Assembly: GCA_937981555.1 (NCBI GenBank)
Contig: CALJOK010000001.1
Span: forward strand, 124,001-188,000
DNA: 64,000 nucleotides
From: an uncultured Saprospiraceae bacterium
Lineage (GTDB): Bacteria > Bacteroidota > Bacteroidia > Chitinophagales > Saprospiraceae
Reading direction: 5' to 3'
Part shown: one piece after another, positions 28,458 to 38,298 of the stretch
Position numbering within the stretch: position 1 is the stretch's first letter
Layout: each line of letters starts with the position of its first letter
The notes under the pieces: generated by a model
The model's input: only the letters and a program-made list of their open reading frames with translations
The model's database searches: none
What the model was told of the DNA's origin: nothing
Made by a program: the position numbers and the translations under genes

Positions 28458-29192
28458 CTAAAAAGCATAGCCTAATTTAATCGCACCATTTGTCGCAAGC
28501 GTGGTTCCTCCATTGGTTTTGTAAATTCCTCGATGAAATTCTCCAGCGTATAAAAATTTATCACTTGACGATTTCGTAACATTATCGTTTCCAACTCCAA
28601 CGCCAAATGAACAATCAATTAAAAAATGTTTTGATAAAACTCGTTGCCAACCAATTTTCAATAGCAATGCTTGGTAATTTATTTTTTTCTCAGAAATAGT
28701 ATAATCTGAAACCAAACCAGAATTAACCTCGACAATTTTTTCAAAGTCATTTTTCTCATAAGAACCAATTGTCAATTCAGGTTGTAAATAAAGTCCATTA
28801 AAAAAGCTAGTGGATACTCCACTTCTTTTTGAGACAGGATGATGGAAAAAATGTTTATAACCTGCTCTAAAAAATAATCCTTTTTTTACTACAGGAATTT
28901 TACGACTCCCTAATCTTTGGTCTTCAATAGTTAGCGTTTCATGTTTGAAATTTCCAAAACCGATTCGTCCCAAACTGAACTCTAAATTTCCTTGAGGATG
29001 TAAAACTCTTTCATATGATATTTCTAAATGCTCTAAAAGTGGAGATAGTAGACTGACTTTTAATGCATTCTTTTTGGTTTCCTTTGAAATGGCTAACTCA
29101 CTCTTTGAAGTATCTTTCCTTGATTGAGATTGAAGATTAACGGAATAAAAAGTAAAAGTTAGCAATGAAATAAAGAAAATAATTACTTTCAT
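28458..29192 (-). CDS. Outer-membrane beta-barrel-like protein, paralogue 3
   Basis: A 244-residue exported protein. Signal peptide MKVIIFFISLLTFTFYSVNL then QSQ. Family blocks: LLSPLLEHLEISYERVLHP, FFRAGYKHFFHHP, NGLYLQPELTIGSYE and the last strand NGAIKLGYAF. It is the longest of the three paralogues and the most upstream on the minus strand. A barrel is likely, the function unknown. Confidence 0.8.
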   Translation of the reverse strand: MKVIIFFISLLTFTFYSVNLQSQSRKDTSKSELAISKETKKNALKVSLLSPLLEHLEISYERVLHPQGNLEFSLGRIGFGNFKHETLTIEDQRLGSRKIPVVKKGLFFRAGYKHFFHHPVSKRSGVSTSFFNGLYLQPELTIGSYEKNDFEKIVEVNSGLVSDYTISEKKINYQALLLKIGWQRVLSKHFLIDCSFGVGVGNDNVTKSSSDKFLYAGEFHRGIYKTNGGTTLATNGAIKLGYAF

Positions 29193-29299
29193 AAAATTGT
29201 TTTAGAGTTAAATTATAATGTAAAACTATGGCGAGAGAGGTGAAGTATTGAATTGAAAATTAATTCAAATGTATTTTTTTTTATATAATATTAGTTCTT

Positions 29300-29340
29300 A
29301 AAAAAAGAAGAGGTGTTAGCGCTTTAAGCGCTAACACCTC
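29300..29340 (-). terminator. Terminator of the sensor kinase gene
   Basis: GAGGTGTTAGCGC and GCGCTAACACCTC form a perfect stem (29310-29340) and the minus-strand T-run corresponds to the A-run at 29300-29306. It lies 27 bases past the stop of the kinase gene. Confidence 0.9.
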
Positions 29341-29366
29341 TCTTTATATCGAGATTGGAAAAAAAA

Positions 29367-32300
29367 TTATACTTCCTCCATCGCTCGAATTTCAACAATC
29401 GGTAACTCCACAAAGAAATCAGTTCCTACATCTACAATTGATTCAAAGTGAATTTTTCCATCCACCGATTCAATAATATTTTTGGAAATGGCTAGTCCCA
29501 AACCTGTTCCAGAATTCTTGGTCGTGAAGTTGGGAACAAAAACTTTATTCCTTTGATCTTCAGAAATTCCAGTTCCATTATCTTTTACCTTGATGACTGC
29601 CGTTTGATCTCGCTGATGCAGAGAAACAATAATATTACCCCGACGATGATCTGGAATTGCTTGCGTTGCATTTTTTATCAAATTATTCAAAACTTGGATC
29701 AAGTGATTTTTATCTGCAAAAACAAAGATTTGATTTTCAGGTAATTCCAAATTTAAATCAATCATTTCCGAACCTTCATTGAAAAAATCAAAAACAGATT
29801 CAACCAAATCATTCACCACTAATTTTTGATTATCAGCACGAGGCATTTTGGCAAAATTGGAGAACTCAGAAGCAATCGAAGCCAAGTTATCAATCTGCTC
29901 AATCAAAGTTCCCGACACTCTTTTTAATAAAGGAGAAATGTCCTCTGGATTGGAGCGGTAAGCATGCAACAAATATTGAATACTTAGCTTCATCGGAGTC
30001 AATGGATTTTTAATCTCATGTGCCACTTGTTTTGCCATTTCACGCCAAGCACCTTCCCGCTCTTGATGCGCTAATTTTTCGGCACTCTCTTCCACTTTTT
30101 TTATCAATCGATTATACTCTTCAATCAAGTCACCTAATTCATCTTTACTTTCCCACACGAGTGGCTCATTTCTTTTTCCTAATTTAAACTCTTTCAATTT
30201 CTCTCCGATTCGTGCAATTGGTCGAGTAATCGAATTGGTAATTCCAATTGCCACCGCACCTGCAATCAATAAAAGAAAAACATATAAATTCAAAAGAGTT
30301 CCCATAAAAACGTTGACATCATCTCGCAGCTCTCGTTGTTTTGAGTAATAAGGGAGGCCCATGTAGGCAACCGTTTGCGTTTCAATTTCATTGTTTTTTA
30401 GAAGAGATAATTTTAGAGGAAGGTAAGCAGCTTTGTAAGTTAACGAACCTACTTTTTCTTCTTCTTGTGTATATTTTAATTTATTCATTCGAGACAAAGC
30501 ATTGAATGCCATGGCATCCATTGATCTTGAAACGATACCTTTATTGAAGACATCACTCTCGGAAGAACTAATCAGCATTCCACTTTTATCATAGATATTT
30601 ACATCCATTCGATGTACCGTAGAAATCCGTTTTAACATTCGATCATAATCAAAATCTTTATTTTCATTTCGACTATAATAATCTTCGAGCTCTAAATTAG
30701 TATCCATTAAAATCGCTTTCCCTTTTCTATCTAAACGACCTTCATGATAATTACCTCTTTCATCACTAAAATATCGAACGGTCACAAAACCAATGGAAAA
30801 GAAAAAGATAACAGTCAATGCAATTACCGCCATTTGAATTCGAGTACGGATACTCATCACTTTGTCGAAGGTGAAATTGAAGATGGAAGGAAGTGATTTA
30901 AAAATGGAATTAAAAAGCATCAAAAACAAAATCACGATTAATAATAAAACAAACAAAAATGCAAACAAGGTAATAATTCTCCTGGCAGTCGGTAACTCTT
31001 TGCTGATCACAACAATATTATCATTAGAAGCTCGATAAATTAAATGCGAGCGAACACCATCCTTGATTTCAATCGGATTTTCCGTTGGAGAAGGAATGGC
31101 ATCAAACTCATATTTGTCATCGTAAGATTCTCCTTCTTTGTAAATAAGAGATTCATTTTTATTGTAAATCGCGTATTCGTAATTTCCTAAATTATTGAGA
31201 TTTTTATATTGTTTTTCGATCAATAATTCCGTGAAAACTTTGGACTGATCTCTTCTATTTCTTTCTACTTCCAGCACTAAATTGATCGGTTCATTAGGAG
31301 AGCCTTCTGGGAAAAAATTGAAATTTAGTAAGTAAGTATTTTTATTATTTTTTTGAGTAAGAAATTTCAAATCGTTAGTTCCCGTAGATGTGGCATCATT
31401 TAATTTTATTTCTAATTGATCCTTCGCTGAAGGAAATGAGTCTAGGGCTGAACCAAATTGCGTATAGGCATGGAAGTCATATTGATAATTATTATGTAAA
31501 TAAATGTTATCTGTAAAGTGTTTGTTGATGATAGATAAGACTTTTTTTGGATCTGCTTTAAAAGGAAATGGTTTTAATAATCCCTTCAGTTCTCGATCAC
31601 TTTTAATATCTTTTTTTACGTTTTCTAAACTCTCTTCCGCTAGTCTATCTTTCAAATCAGATAATTCATCAGCATATTTCAGTCGTCTTCCAAAGTCCAT
31701 ATCATTATTATATTTAAATAATAAAATGGATGGAATCATAGCAAAGACCACTAACCAAATCACCAGCCAAATAAAACTAGGACGATTATTATCGACGTAA
31801 ATGTCAAAAATCAAATTGAACATGTATCCTATAATAATCATTTCTACAACAGGCAAATCTGAATTAGATTTTATGATAATAGGAATCGCCAATAAAGAAG
31901 CTAAACCTAACGCACCGAGTCGAACGAATTTTTTTAAACCTAACTTTAAAATGGTTTCCATAATTCGTTGACTAAAAAGGAATAAGGCCACCAACAAAAG
32001 CAACGAAGCCATGATGGCAATAAAACTATTCTTATCCAAGCTGAAAATATGATCAAAATCGAAAGTGATATCAGTATTAAAAACCAACTGTTGAAAAACG
32101 TTGGAGATCATTAAAATTCCAAGAATTATAGAAAAGTAATTTAAGGTTGTCAATCCAAAGCGATGAACGTCAGTCAATTTTTTAGTTGGACGAACTCTAA
32201 ATTCTGTATGGAAAAAAACCATTATCCAAAAAAGCAAAACGATATTGATGACCAGATCACCTAGCGAGTTTCCGAGATAAGAAGAGTGGAAATTTTGTTT

Positions 32301-33125
32301 GAAAAAAGAGAGTTCGGTGAACTTACTTGTGAAATTCATTTGCATGGTAATGAATCGAATTCCAAAAACAGTTACCACCAAGAATGCAAATCCCATCCAT
32401 GGTGGACGAGTCAATGAAATATTTTTTGCAAAAATATTAATCAAAATCCCAAGGAAAACAAAAGAAAAGGCGTACAACAAAAACAAAAATTGTTGCTTGA
32501 TCGGATCTTGAACTTGCGAAGTAGTTGCGGTTAAATAGGAAAGAATTTTACCTGATCTATTTTTAATTTCTACCGCAGATGGTTTTTCCGAAATGGAAAT
32601 TTGTTTTGGAATGTTTTTATCAGCTTTAAAAATATTTTCCAAATAGGAACTTTCTAATTCGTATTCATATTTAATTGGAATAAAACCGAAAACAGTATAT
32701 TTACCAAGTCCAGGTTGGATAAATGATTTTTTTAGAACTTCATAATGTCCATTGGAAAGTTTGAAATATCCAGAATACAGATTTGCATTTTCTCCTTTGA
32801 GTAGTAATCGATTTGGCGTAACATCATTGTTTGTCCAAAAGGCTAAAGAGTCTTCCAAATAAATGCAAAGGGTATAATCTTTTTTGTAAAGGCTTTCTAT
32901 TTTTGCAAAATCTTCTGGCGTACTTTGATTGGAAAGTTGGCGACCAATAAAATTTTTCTCTTCGAAAAAATTTTCGACTTCCTCCTCATTTTCATGGAGA
33001 TGCTTTTCGATAATGGAAGCATATTGCTGTGTTTCAACGGTTCGTTGATTATAAAAGTCAAAACCCAAAGCCAAAAATAGAAAAAGGAGGGTTAAGCCAA
33101 TGAGGTATAGTTGTTTCTTAGTCAT
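29367..33125 (-). CDS. Large multi-pass sensor histidine kinase
   Basis: A 1252-residue membrane kinase. An N-terminal membrane segment (residues 7-24) and a periplasmic part are followed by about seven hydrophobic segments between residues 210 and 470, a second soluble region, more membrane segments near 740, 780 and 950, then a HAMP linker (PIARIGEKLKEFKLG). The kinase core has the H-box AHEIKNPLTPMKLS near residue 1035, the N-box NLIKNATQAIP near 1148 and GTGLGLAISKNI near 1210, closest in style to NtrY-type kinases. No response regulator is adjacent. The ATG at 33125 gives a clear start (MTKKQLYLIGLTLLFLFLAL). Confidence 0.9.
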   Translation of the reverse strand: MTKKQLYLIGLTLLFLFLALGFDFYNQRTVETQQYASIIEKHLHENEEEVENFFEEKNFIGRQLSNQSTPEDFAKIESLYKKDYTLCIYLEDSLAFWTNNDVTPNRLLLKGENANLYSGYFKLSNGHYEVLKKSFIQPGLGKYTVFGFIPIKYEYELESSYLENIFKADKNIPKQISISEKPSAVEIKNRSGKILSYLTATTSQVQDPIKQQFLFLLYAFSFVFLGILINIFAKNISLTRPPWMGFAFLVVTVFGIRFITMQMNFTSKFTELSFFKQNFHSSYLGNSLGDLVINIVLLFWIMVFFHTEFRVRPTKKLTDVHRFGLTTLNYFSIILGILMISNVFQQLVFNTDITFDFDHIFSLDKNSFIAIMASLLLLVALFLFSQRIMETILKLGLKKFVRLGALGLASLLAIPIIIKSNSDLPVVEMIIIGYMFNLIFDIYVDNNRPSFIWLVIWLVVFAMIPSILLFKYNNDMDFGRRLKYADELSDLKDRLAEESLENVKKDIKSDRELKGLLKPFPFKADPKKVLSIINKHFTDNIYLHNNYQYDFHAYTQFGSALDSFPSAKDQLEIKLNDATSTGTNDLKFLTQKNNKNTYLLNFNFFPEGSPNEPINLVLEVERNRRDQSKVFTELLIEKQYKNLNNLGNYEYAIYNKNESLIYKEGESYDDKYEFDAIPSPTENPIEIKDGVRSHLIYRASNDNIVVISKELPTARRIITLFAFLFVLLLIVILFLMLFNSIFKSLPSIFNFTFDKVMSIRTRIQMAVIALTVIFFFSIGFVTVRYFSDERGNYHEGRLDRKGKAILMDTNLELEDYYSRNENKDFDYDRMLKRISTVHRMDVNIYDKSGMLISSSESDVFNKGIVSRSMDAMAFNALSRMNKLKYTQEEEKVGSLTYKAAYLPLKLSLLKNNEIETQTVAYMGLPYYSKQRELRDDVNVFMGTLLNLYVFLLLIAGAVAIGITNSITRPIARIGEKLKEFKLGKRNEPLVWESKDELGDLIEEYNRLIKKVEESAEKLAHQEREGAWREMAKQVAHEIKNPLTPMKLSIQYLLHAYRSNPEDISPLLKRVSGTLIEQIDNLASIASEFSNFAKMPRADNQKLVVNDLVESVFDFFNEGSEMIDLNLELPENQIFVFADKNHLIQVLNNLIKNATQAIPDHRRGNIIVSLHQRDQTAVIKVKDNGTGISEDQRNKVFVPNFTTKNSGTGLGLAISKNIIESVDGKIHFESIVDVGTDFFVELPIVEIRAMEEV

Positions 33126-33605
33126 AAGATATATTCAGGAAATAATATGGAGGAAATTGAAAATTAATCATTAGTAATTGATTAATTTCGCCTTCCCGAC
33201 TTTTGGAAATAGGTATTAAGAATGAATTTAAAAGAAGCAGCGAAGAACCTGAATCGATTAGAACTCATTCCTTAACAAATTACCACAAATTTTAATCCAA
33301 TTCCAATTTGGTTTTGGAAATGTAAAATTAAGAAAAAATTAAATACTTTAAGGCCTAATAGTTAGGTAGTTATGAAGTTTTTTTGATAATATTTGAAATT
33401 AATTATTTTATTAGTTTTGTGACAAATTAAGAGCTTGTTGGGGAATTAGATTTTGAGATAAAAATGTTCATTTTTTGATGAAACGATGCGAAAAAATAGG
33501 AACATAGTCTGGGCTATTTGACTTTTTTTTTAAAGAAGTGTCATCAAAAAAAGGGAAGCTTTTAGCCAAAATTTAATTCTCCAAGAAGCTCTAAGAAAAG
33601 AAAAT
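33126..33605. other. Divergent intergenic region between the kinase and rnpB
   Basis: About 480 bases with no convincing ORF. A TAGTTTTG at 33412-33419 fits the -7 consensus on the plus strand but has no -33 partner at 19 bases. It must hold the promoters of both divergent genes; I cannot place them firmly. Confidence 0.45.
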
Positions 33606-34031
33606 ACTGCAAACCGCTCTATCGTTTTGCTAAGTAATTAGCGAAAAGGAAAGTCCGGACAACGTAGAGTACCACACCATCTAACGGATGGGGTTTTTTC
33701 ATTGCTTCGGCAATAAAAAGATACAGAGAGTGTCGCAGAAAATTACCGCCCTGAGCAATCGGGGTAAGGGTGAAAACGTGCGGTAAGAGCGCACGACGTT
33801 CCCAAGCAATTGGGAAGGTGGATAAACCTTGTGGGTTGAAATGCCACGTACATTTCAGTTTTCCTTTTGGAAAGTGGAGTTGCTCGCTCCATTGTGTCGA
33901 TTTTTCGATGCAGCAGGAAGGGGTAGGCAGATTGGGTTCGTTGGTGACGACGAAACTAGATAAATGATAGAGGCTTCATTTCACTCTTGAGTGAAATTGA
34001 GGTTACAGAATTCGGCTTATAGGTTTGCAGT
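33606..34031 (+). ncRNA. rnpB: RNase P RNA
   Basis: The catalytic RNA of ribonuclease P, which removes 5' leaders from tRNA precursors. Both ends pair: ACTGCAAACC (33606-33615) with GGTTTGCAGT (34022-34031). Conserved blocks are visible: GGAAAGTCCGGAC (33648-33660), GGTAAGAGCGCAC near 33782 and ACAGAATTCGGCTTATAGG near 34005. A T-run follows immediately, so the terminal stem also acts as terminator. About 426 bases is normal for a type A RNA. Confidence 0.95.
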
Positions 34032-34100
34032 TTTTTTTCTTTTAATTTGAAATTAAAGTGACGTATTATTTTCATAACAATAATTTTACATTTTTTTAAA

Positions 34101-35348
34101 ATGAATAATTCCTTATTTTTAAGAATGACAAAATATTTTCTCTTAATTTTATTTGGACTCTTTTTTTCCATAAACACTTTACTTGCTCAACCTGGGTGTA
34201 CTGATCCACTAGCCAATAATTATTCTTCTTCCGCAACAATAAATGATGGCTCCTGCGAATATGCTACCACGAACTATTCTCTCCAACAGATTGCAATACT
34301 TCCTACTCAAATTTTAGAAACTTCTGGACTCGCTTTTTTTGATAATCAATTGTGGACCCATAATGATGCGGGTAATGAAGATAAGATTTACCAAATTGAT
34401 ACCACAGATGGTTCGATATTGAATACGGTGATTATTGCTAATTCTAATAATGAAGACTGGGAAGACTTAGCGGAGGATGATACGCATTTGTACATTGGTG
34501 ATTTTGGAAATAATGATGGCGATCGAATGGATTTGAAGATTTATAAAGTACTTAAATCTCAACTAGCTTCGGGTATAGCAACGGCTGAAGTAATTGAATT
34601 TTCATTTAGTGATCAGGTAGATTTTACTCCTTCGAATAATAATACAGATTATGATTGTGAGGCATTCTTTTTTCACAATGACAGCTTACATTTATTTTCA
34701 AAAAACTGGATAGATCAACAAACTAGACATTATGTAATGCCTTCAGAACCAGGGGATTATGTAGCCCAATTGCGAGAAACTATGAATGTTCAAGGTTTGA
34801 TAACTGGTGCAGATATTAGTGATGATGGAGTCGTGGGATTAATTGGGTATAATTTTTCGGGAGTTAATATTGCTTGGTTTTGTTTTGATTATCAGGGGAC
34901 GAATTTCTTCTCTGGGAATAAAAGGAAAATTTCATTAGGTTTAGCTTTGGCTAATAGTCAAACGGAAGCGATTACTTTTCGAGATGGCGGTTATGGGTAC
35001 GTTTCTTCTGAACAATTTGCGAGTTTAGATGCGAAACTTTTATCCTTTCATTCTGAGCAATGGACAAATGGAATGATAACTAGTTTGAATGAGATTGAAA
35101 AGAAAATGCCATTTAAAGTTTTCCCAAATCCATTTTTTGAAAATGTAAATATATTGTTAGAAAAAGAAGGTGAGTTTGAAATTTCGCTTTTTGATATGCA
35201 TGGAAAATTAATTAAACGGGGAAATCACTCGGGTAGGGGAGTTCTGAATTGGGATGTAAATGCATTGTTGTTAGAAAATGGATTTTACTTTTTGGAAGTT
35301 AGAAATGAGAGGAATATATGGAGGAAGAAATTAGTTTTCCAGAAGTAG
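34101..35348 (+). CDS. Secreted protein with T9SS type A sorting domain
   Basis: A 415-residue exported protein. A signal peptide ends near LLAQ (residue 29). Next comes a small cysteine-containing module (GCTDPLANNYSSSATINDGSCEY), as found in many Bacteroidota secreted proteins, then a region rich in blocks like LWTHNDAGNEDKIYQID, EDWEDLAEDDTHLYIGDFGNN and FHNDSLHLFSKNW, resembling propeller-type esterase or phytase-like folds. The end (FKVFPNPFFENVNILLE to FYFLEVRNERNIWRKKLVF) is a type A C-terminal sorting domain. ATG at 34101; an alternative ATG at 34125 also leaves a signal peptide. Start overlaps none of rnpB. Confidence 0.83.
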   Translation: MNNSLFLRMTKYFLLILFGLFFSINTLLAQPGCTDPLANNYSSSATINDGSCEYATTNYSLQQIAILPTQILETSGLAFFDNQLWTHNDAGNEDKIYQIDTTDGSILNTVIIANSNNEDWEDLAEDDTHLYIGDFGNNDGDRMDLKIYKVLKSQLASGIATAEVIEFSFSDQVDFTPSNNNTDYDCEAFFFHNDSLHLFSKNWIDQQTRHYVMPSEPGDYVAQLRETMNVQGLITGADISDDGVVGLIGYNFSGVNIAWFCFDYQGTNFFSGNKRKISLGLALANSQTEAITFRDGGYGYVSSEQFASLDAKLLSFHSEQWTNGMITSLNEIEKKMPFKVFPNPFFENVNILLEKEGEFEISLFDMHGKLIKRGNHSGRGVLNWDVNALLLENGFYFLEVRNERNIWRKKLVFQK

Positions 35349-35441
35349 GCTAACAAGAGTATGATATATATTTATTATGTTAAAATTTAATCTTTCCTTT
35401 TTTTTGTAAAACTGTTTGTGTATGTTTGATTGATAGGGGAG

Positions 35442-35490
35442 CTTTCCTTTCCTTTCCTTTCCTTTCCTTTCCTTTCCTTTCCTTTCCTTT
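35442..35490 (+). repeat. CTTTC pentanucleotide microsatellite
   Basis: About 9.8 tandem copies of a five-base unit (CTTTC) without visible interruption, 56 bases before the ATG of a small HTH gene. Polymerase slippage could change its length in five-base steps, altering promoter spacing or leader length. Confidence 0.95.
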
Positions 35491-35545
35491 GAAGGAAAAT
35501 AGTATAAAGTTAATTACATATTTTTTTTAATAAAAACGCTTGAAT

Positions 35546-35722
35546 ATGAAAACCAATCTTACCGCAATGACTAAGTCGCAAATTGCTAATTTTTATGGAA
35601 TACATCGAAAAACGTTAGTTTCTAGATGCAAAAGAGCTGGAATTATTTTAGGTCAAGGCTTAATAATGCCTAAAACTATCTTGATCATTTTCGATCAGTT
35701 TGGTGACCCAAGAATTCTATAA
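35546..35722 (+). CDS. Small helix-turn-helix protein
   Basis: A 58-residue protein: MKTNLTAMTKSQIANFYGIH, then RKTLVSRCKRAGIILGQG and the closing MPKTILIIFDQFGDPRIL. The segment MTKSQIANFYGIHRKTLVSR reads as a compact helix-turn-helix, and the form resembles short HTH proteins found in many copies in related genomes. DNA binding is inferred. The ATG at 35546 is preferred over a TTG at 35540. The gene lies between the microsatellite and the gene at 35855. Confidence 0.7.
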   Translation: MKTNLTAMTKSQIANFYGIHRKTLVSRCKRAGIILGQGLIMPKTILIIFDQFGDPRIL

Positions 35723-35854
35723 GAAAATTAAGGAGTTTCAAAATTTCCCTAATCTTCCATTCATTTCCGCTTTTTTCCTCTTTTCTACCATTGAAAAAAA
35801 TAAAGAGCGAGATAGATTTGAGGTGATCTTTTTTATCACCAAAATTCAACAAAA

Positions 35855-37294
35855 ATGAAGAAAATTAGAAAATCAAATTTCGTAAAATCAATTTGTATTT
35901 TATTGTCTTGTACAATTCTATACATACAATGTTCACCAGAAGCTATAGCTGTTTCTAATGGATGTACAAATGTACCAAATGATGCAATAAGTACTAGCTC
36001 AACTAACATTGTAAATACTTTCGAACATATGTTAGATTTGGGAAGAACATTACAGCATCAAGATAACCTTACAACCTTTGATGAATATTTTGATGCTATC
36101 CAATTATCAGAAAAAGAAGCATTAATTACTGAGATGAATGAAGAATATGGAAAATATGACCAGTTAGGACATCAAGGTTATATCAATTCCATCTCTCAAA
36201 TCTCTTCTGGATTAAAAAGTTATCTTATTTCATACTCTACTGATTTAGAATCTTTCATCTTAAATGAAACGCCTACATTGGAAGAGTATAAGTCCTTTAT
36301 TTCTAGTCAGAAAATTTTATTATCCAATTCCAGTTTATGTGAGGATGATAAAAGTGTTGTATCTTTATATTTAGACCTTAATCAAGGTTTTGCTCAACAT
36401 TATTACAAGCTTTATTATGATGGGAATGTTGGAGAATTGAATAATAATGGAGTTAGTATAAGAGATTGTAATAACTTTTGGCAAAAATTAGCTTGTGGAT
36501 CTTTAGCATTAATTGTTGGTACATTTGCAACAGTTGTTGGAGTAATGGCTGCCCTAGCAATAATAGTTAAATCTATACTTACTGTCACATTTACTGATTC
36601 TAATGGAAATACAGCCACAGTAACTTCAAATGATGGAGATTGGGCTGCAATCTTAGCTGGATTGTCATTAGGGTTTTATGCGGCTAAAAATACCTATCAA
36701 TTTTGTTGTGATTTATTTCCTGATGAAGACGAAGTAATAATACCTTGTTCTCCTCCTACCAATTCATTGGTAACTCCAGTAGATTGTGGAGTTTATAATT
36801 ATAGAGTATGGGGAGGTGGAATCTATACTACTACTGTATGGACTAATGGGAATACAGTACCCTCAATGATTACAACACCTCAACCAAGAATTGATGTAAC
36901 TATACCTGATCCAAGTACCTTGTCCACAATGGTTGCTACCTCAATTTTGTGTACAAGTGGAACTAATATCACTTTATATCCTTGGTTTGAAACTGTGAAC
37001 TATGGAAACCTGAGTCTTCCTGTTAATCTTATTTGGACATGGGAACCTCCTAATAGCTATGCTTTGGGAGCCACGTTTAATGTTGCCGTTGGAATTGAAG
37101 GAACAATGAATGCTGCTAATTTATCTGTAGAATGGTCTATTACAGATCCTCAAACTAATGAAATAACAGGCAACGGAACTTCTGCGGCTGTAAGAATTCA
37201 TACTTCCTATGGTGCATTAGTTACTGCAACCTTAATAGATTCTTGTACAGGACAACCTGTGTCAACTATATACGAATTTGTTTCTATTAACTAA
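35855..37294 (+). CDS. Exported protein of unknown function with two hydrophobic stretches
   Basis: A 479-residue protein I do not recognise. The N-terminus is signal-like (NFVKSICILLSCTILYIQC), with Cys26 in a poor lipobox. Residues 30-190 are polar and probably helical. Two hydrophobic stretches near 213-240 (LALIVGTFATVVGVMAALAIIV) and 268-282 follow, then paired cysteines (NTYQFCCDLFP). The C-terminal 170 residues look like beta-sandwich domains (e.g. FNVAVGIEGTMNAANLSVEWSI). No sorting domain is visible, so it may stay at the envelope. Confidence 0.7.
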   Translation: MKKIRKSNFVKSICILLSCTILYIQCSPEAIAVSNGCTNVPNDAISTSSTNIVNTFEHMLDLGRTLQHQDNLTTFDEYFDAIQLSEKEALITEMNEEYGKYDQLGHQGYINSISQISSGLKSYLISYSTDLESFILNETPTLEEYKSFISSQKILLSNSSLCEDDKSVVSLYLDLNQGFAQHYYKLYYDGNVGELNNNGVSIRDCNNFWQKLACGSLALIVGTFATVVGVMAALAIIVKSILTVTFTDSNGNTATVTSNDGDWAAILAGLSLGFYAAKNTYQFCCDLFPDEDEVIIPCSPPTNSLVTPVDCGVYNYRVWGGGIYTTTVWTNGNTVPSMITTPQPRIDVTIPDPSTLSTMVATSILCTSGTNITLYPWFETVNYGNLSLPVNLIWTWEPPNSYALGATFNVAVGIEGTMNAANLSVEWSITDPQTNEITGNGTSAAVRIHTSYGALVTATLIDSCTGQPVSTIYEFVSIN

Positions 37295-37372
37295 TTATAA
37301 TATGAATGGTGAATTAAGATATAGAATGAAGTCTTTTATTTTACTTCACCATTCATACAGTAAAAATTATTT

Positions 37373-38107
37373 ATGAAAAAATTAAATAGTATTTTCTTTT
37401 TGATCTTTATTATTTTTTTAGGTTGTAAAAAGAAAATTGAGGAGCCTTTTCAGGATCAATATTTACTAGAGACTTATCAAAGTTTTTTAGATGGGATGAT
37501 TCTAGATTGTCCAACTGATACAAGTGAATTTTATTTTAAGGCTAAAATTAACGGACAAGAGACTTGTTATTATGATGGAATTGATGGAAAAAATCTTTAT
37601 TTTAGTATTACTTCAAAATATACAACGGTTTCACCTAATACTAGTACTGCTAATCCTTCTTATCCAGTAAAATCGGCAACTTTAAGTATGTTAAATGAAC
37701 CGTTTGTACAGGCAGAAGATTTCATACATATTGGGTTTCCTGACTTTGCATTTGAAAGAGATACTGTCGAATACTTGGATTCTATTTTTGCTATCGAATA
37801 TCACCAGGTTAAGTCAGAATTAGAAGAACCTGATCGATTTGAGGTAGAACTTCGAATGATAGATTTAGTTAAAGAGAATGCCGGAGTGTATTTTCCAATA
37901 TCTACAAGATTTGGAAACCAAGATGATAGCTACATACGATTTAGGAATGTAGAACAGATTAGAGAATTTGGGCATGTATATTATTCTATAGAAATGGAAG
38001 TTGTCTGTAGTTTATATCATTGGCCTCAATATGGAAAAGAAGGATTATGGGGAAAGGTGGAAGATGGAATTTTTGTAGCTAAGTTTTTAGCAAAGTACAA
38101 AGAATAA
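37373..38107 (+). CDS. Lipoprotein of unknown function
   Basis: A 244-residue protein with a lipoprotein signal: MKKLNSIFFLIFIIFLGC, so Cys18 is the likely lipidation site, followed by lysines (KKKIEEP). The rest is a soluble, beta-rich, acidic domain with blocks such as EFYFKAKINGQETCYYDGIDG and FIHIGFPDFAFERDTVEYL. It lies 78 bases after the preceding gene on the same strand and could be co-transcribed. No family is recognised. Confidence 0.72.
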   Translation: MKKLNSIFFLIFIIFLGCKKKIEEPFQDQYLLETYQSFLDGMILDCPTDTSEFYFKAKINGQETCYYDGIDGKNLYFSITSKYTTVSPNTSTANPSYPVKSATLSMLNEPFVQAEDFIHIGFPDFAFERDTVEYLDSIFAIEYHQVKSELEEPDRFEVELRMIDLVKENAGVYFPISTRFGNQDDSYIRFRNVEQIREFGHVYYSIEMEVVCSLYHWPQYGKEGLWGKVEDGIFVAKFLAKYKE

Positions 38108-38298
38108 CTTTTGATTTAAGAAATGGAAAATGGAGAAATCTGTTTTCCATTTCTGTTTTGTAGTGAAAGGAGATGTCCTAATTATTCCTATTGTTTGTGG
38201 TTCTCTCCCCTTTTTTCCTTTTTTCTCCCATAGCAAATAGACGAGTAGAATATAACTTTGATTTGATATTTTTTTATAAAAACAAAAATTATTAAATT

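Noticed and set aside
33770-34177. Short ORFs on both strands inside and just after the RNase P RNA gene
   Set aside because: They overlap the conserved RNA blocks and the paired 3' end; an RNA gene explains the sequence.
35442-35490. Possible CRISPR array
   Set aside because: The unit is five bases without spacers; it is a microsatellite. No cas genes are present.
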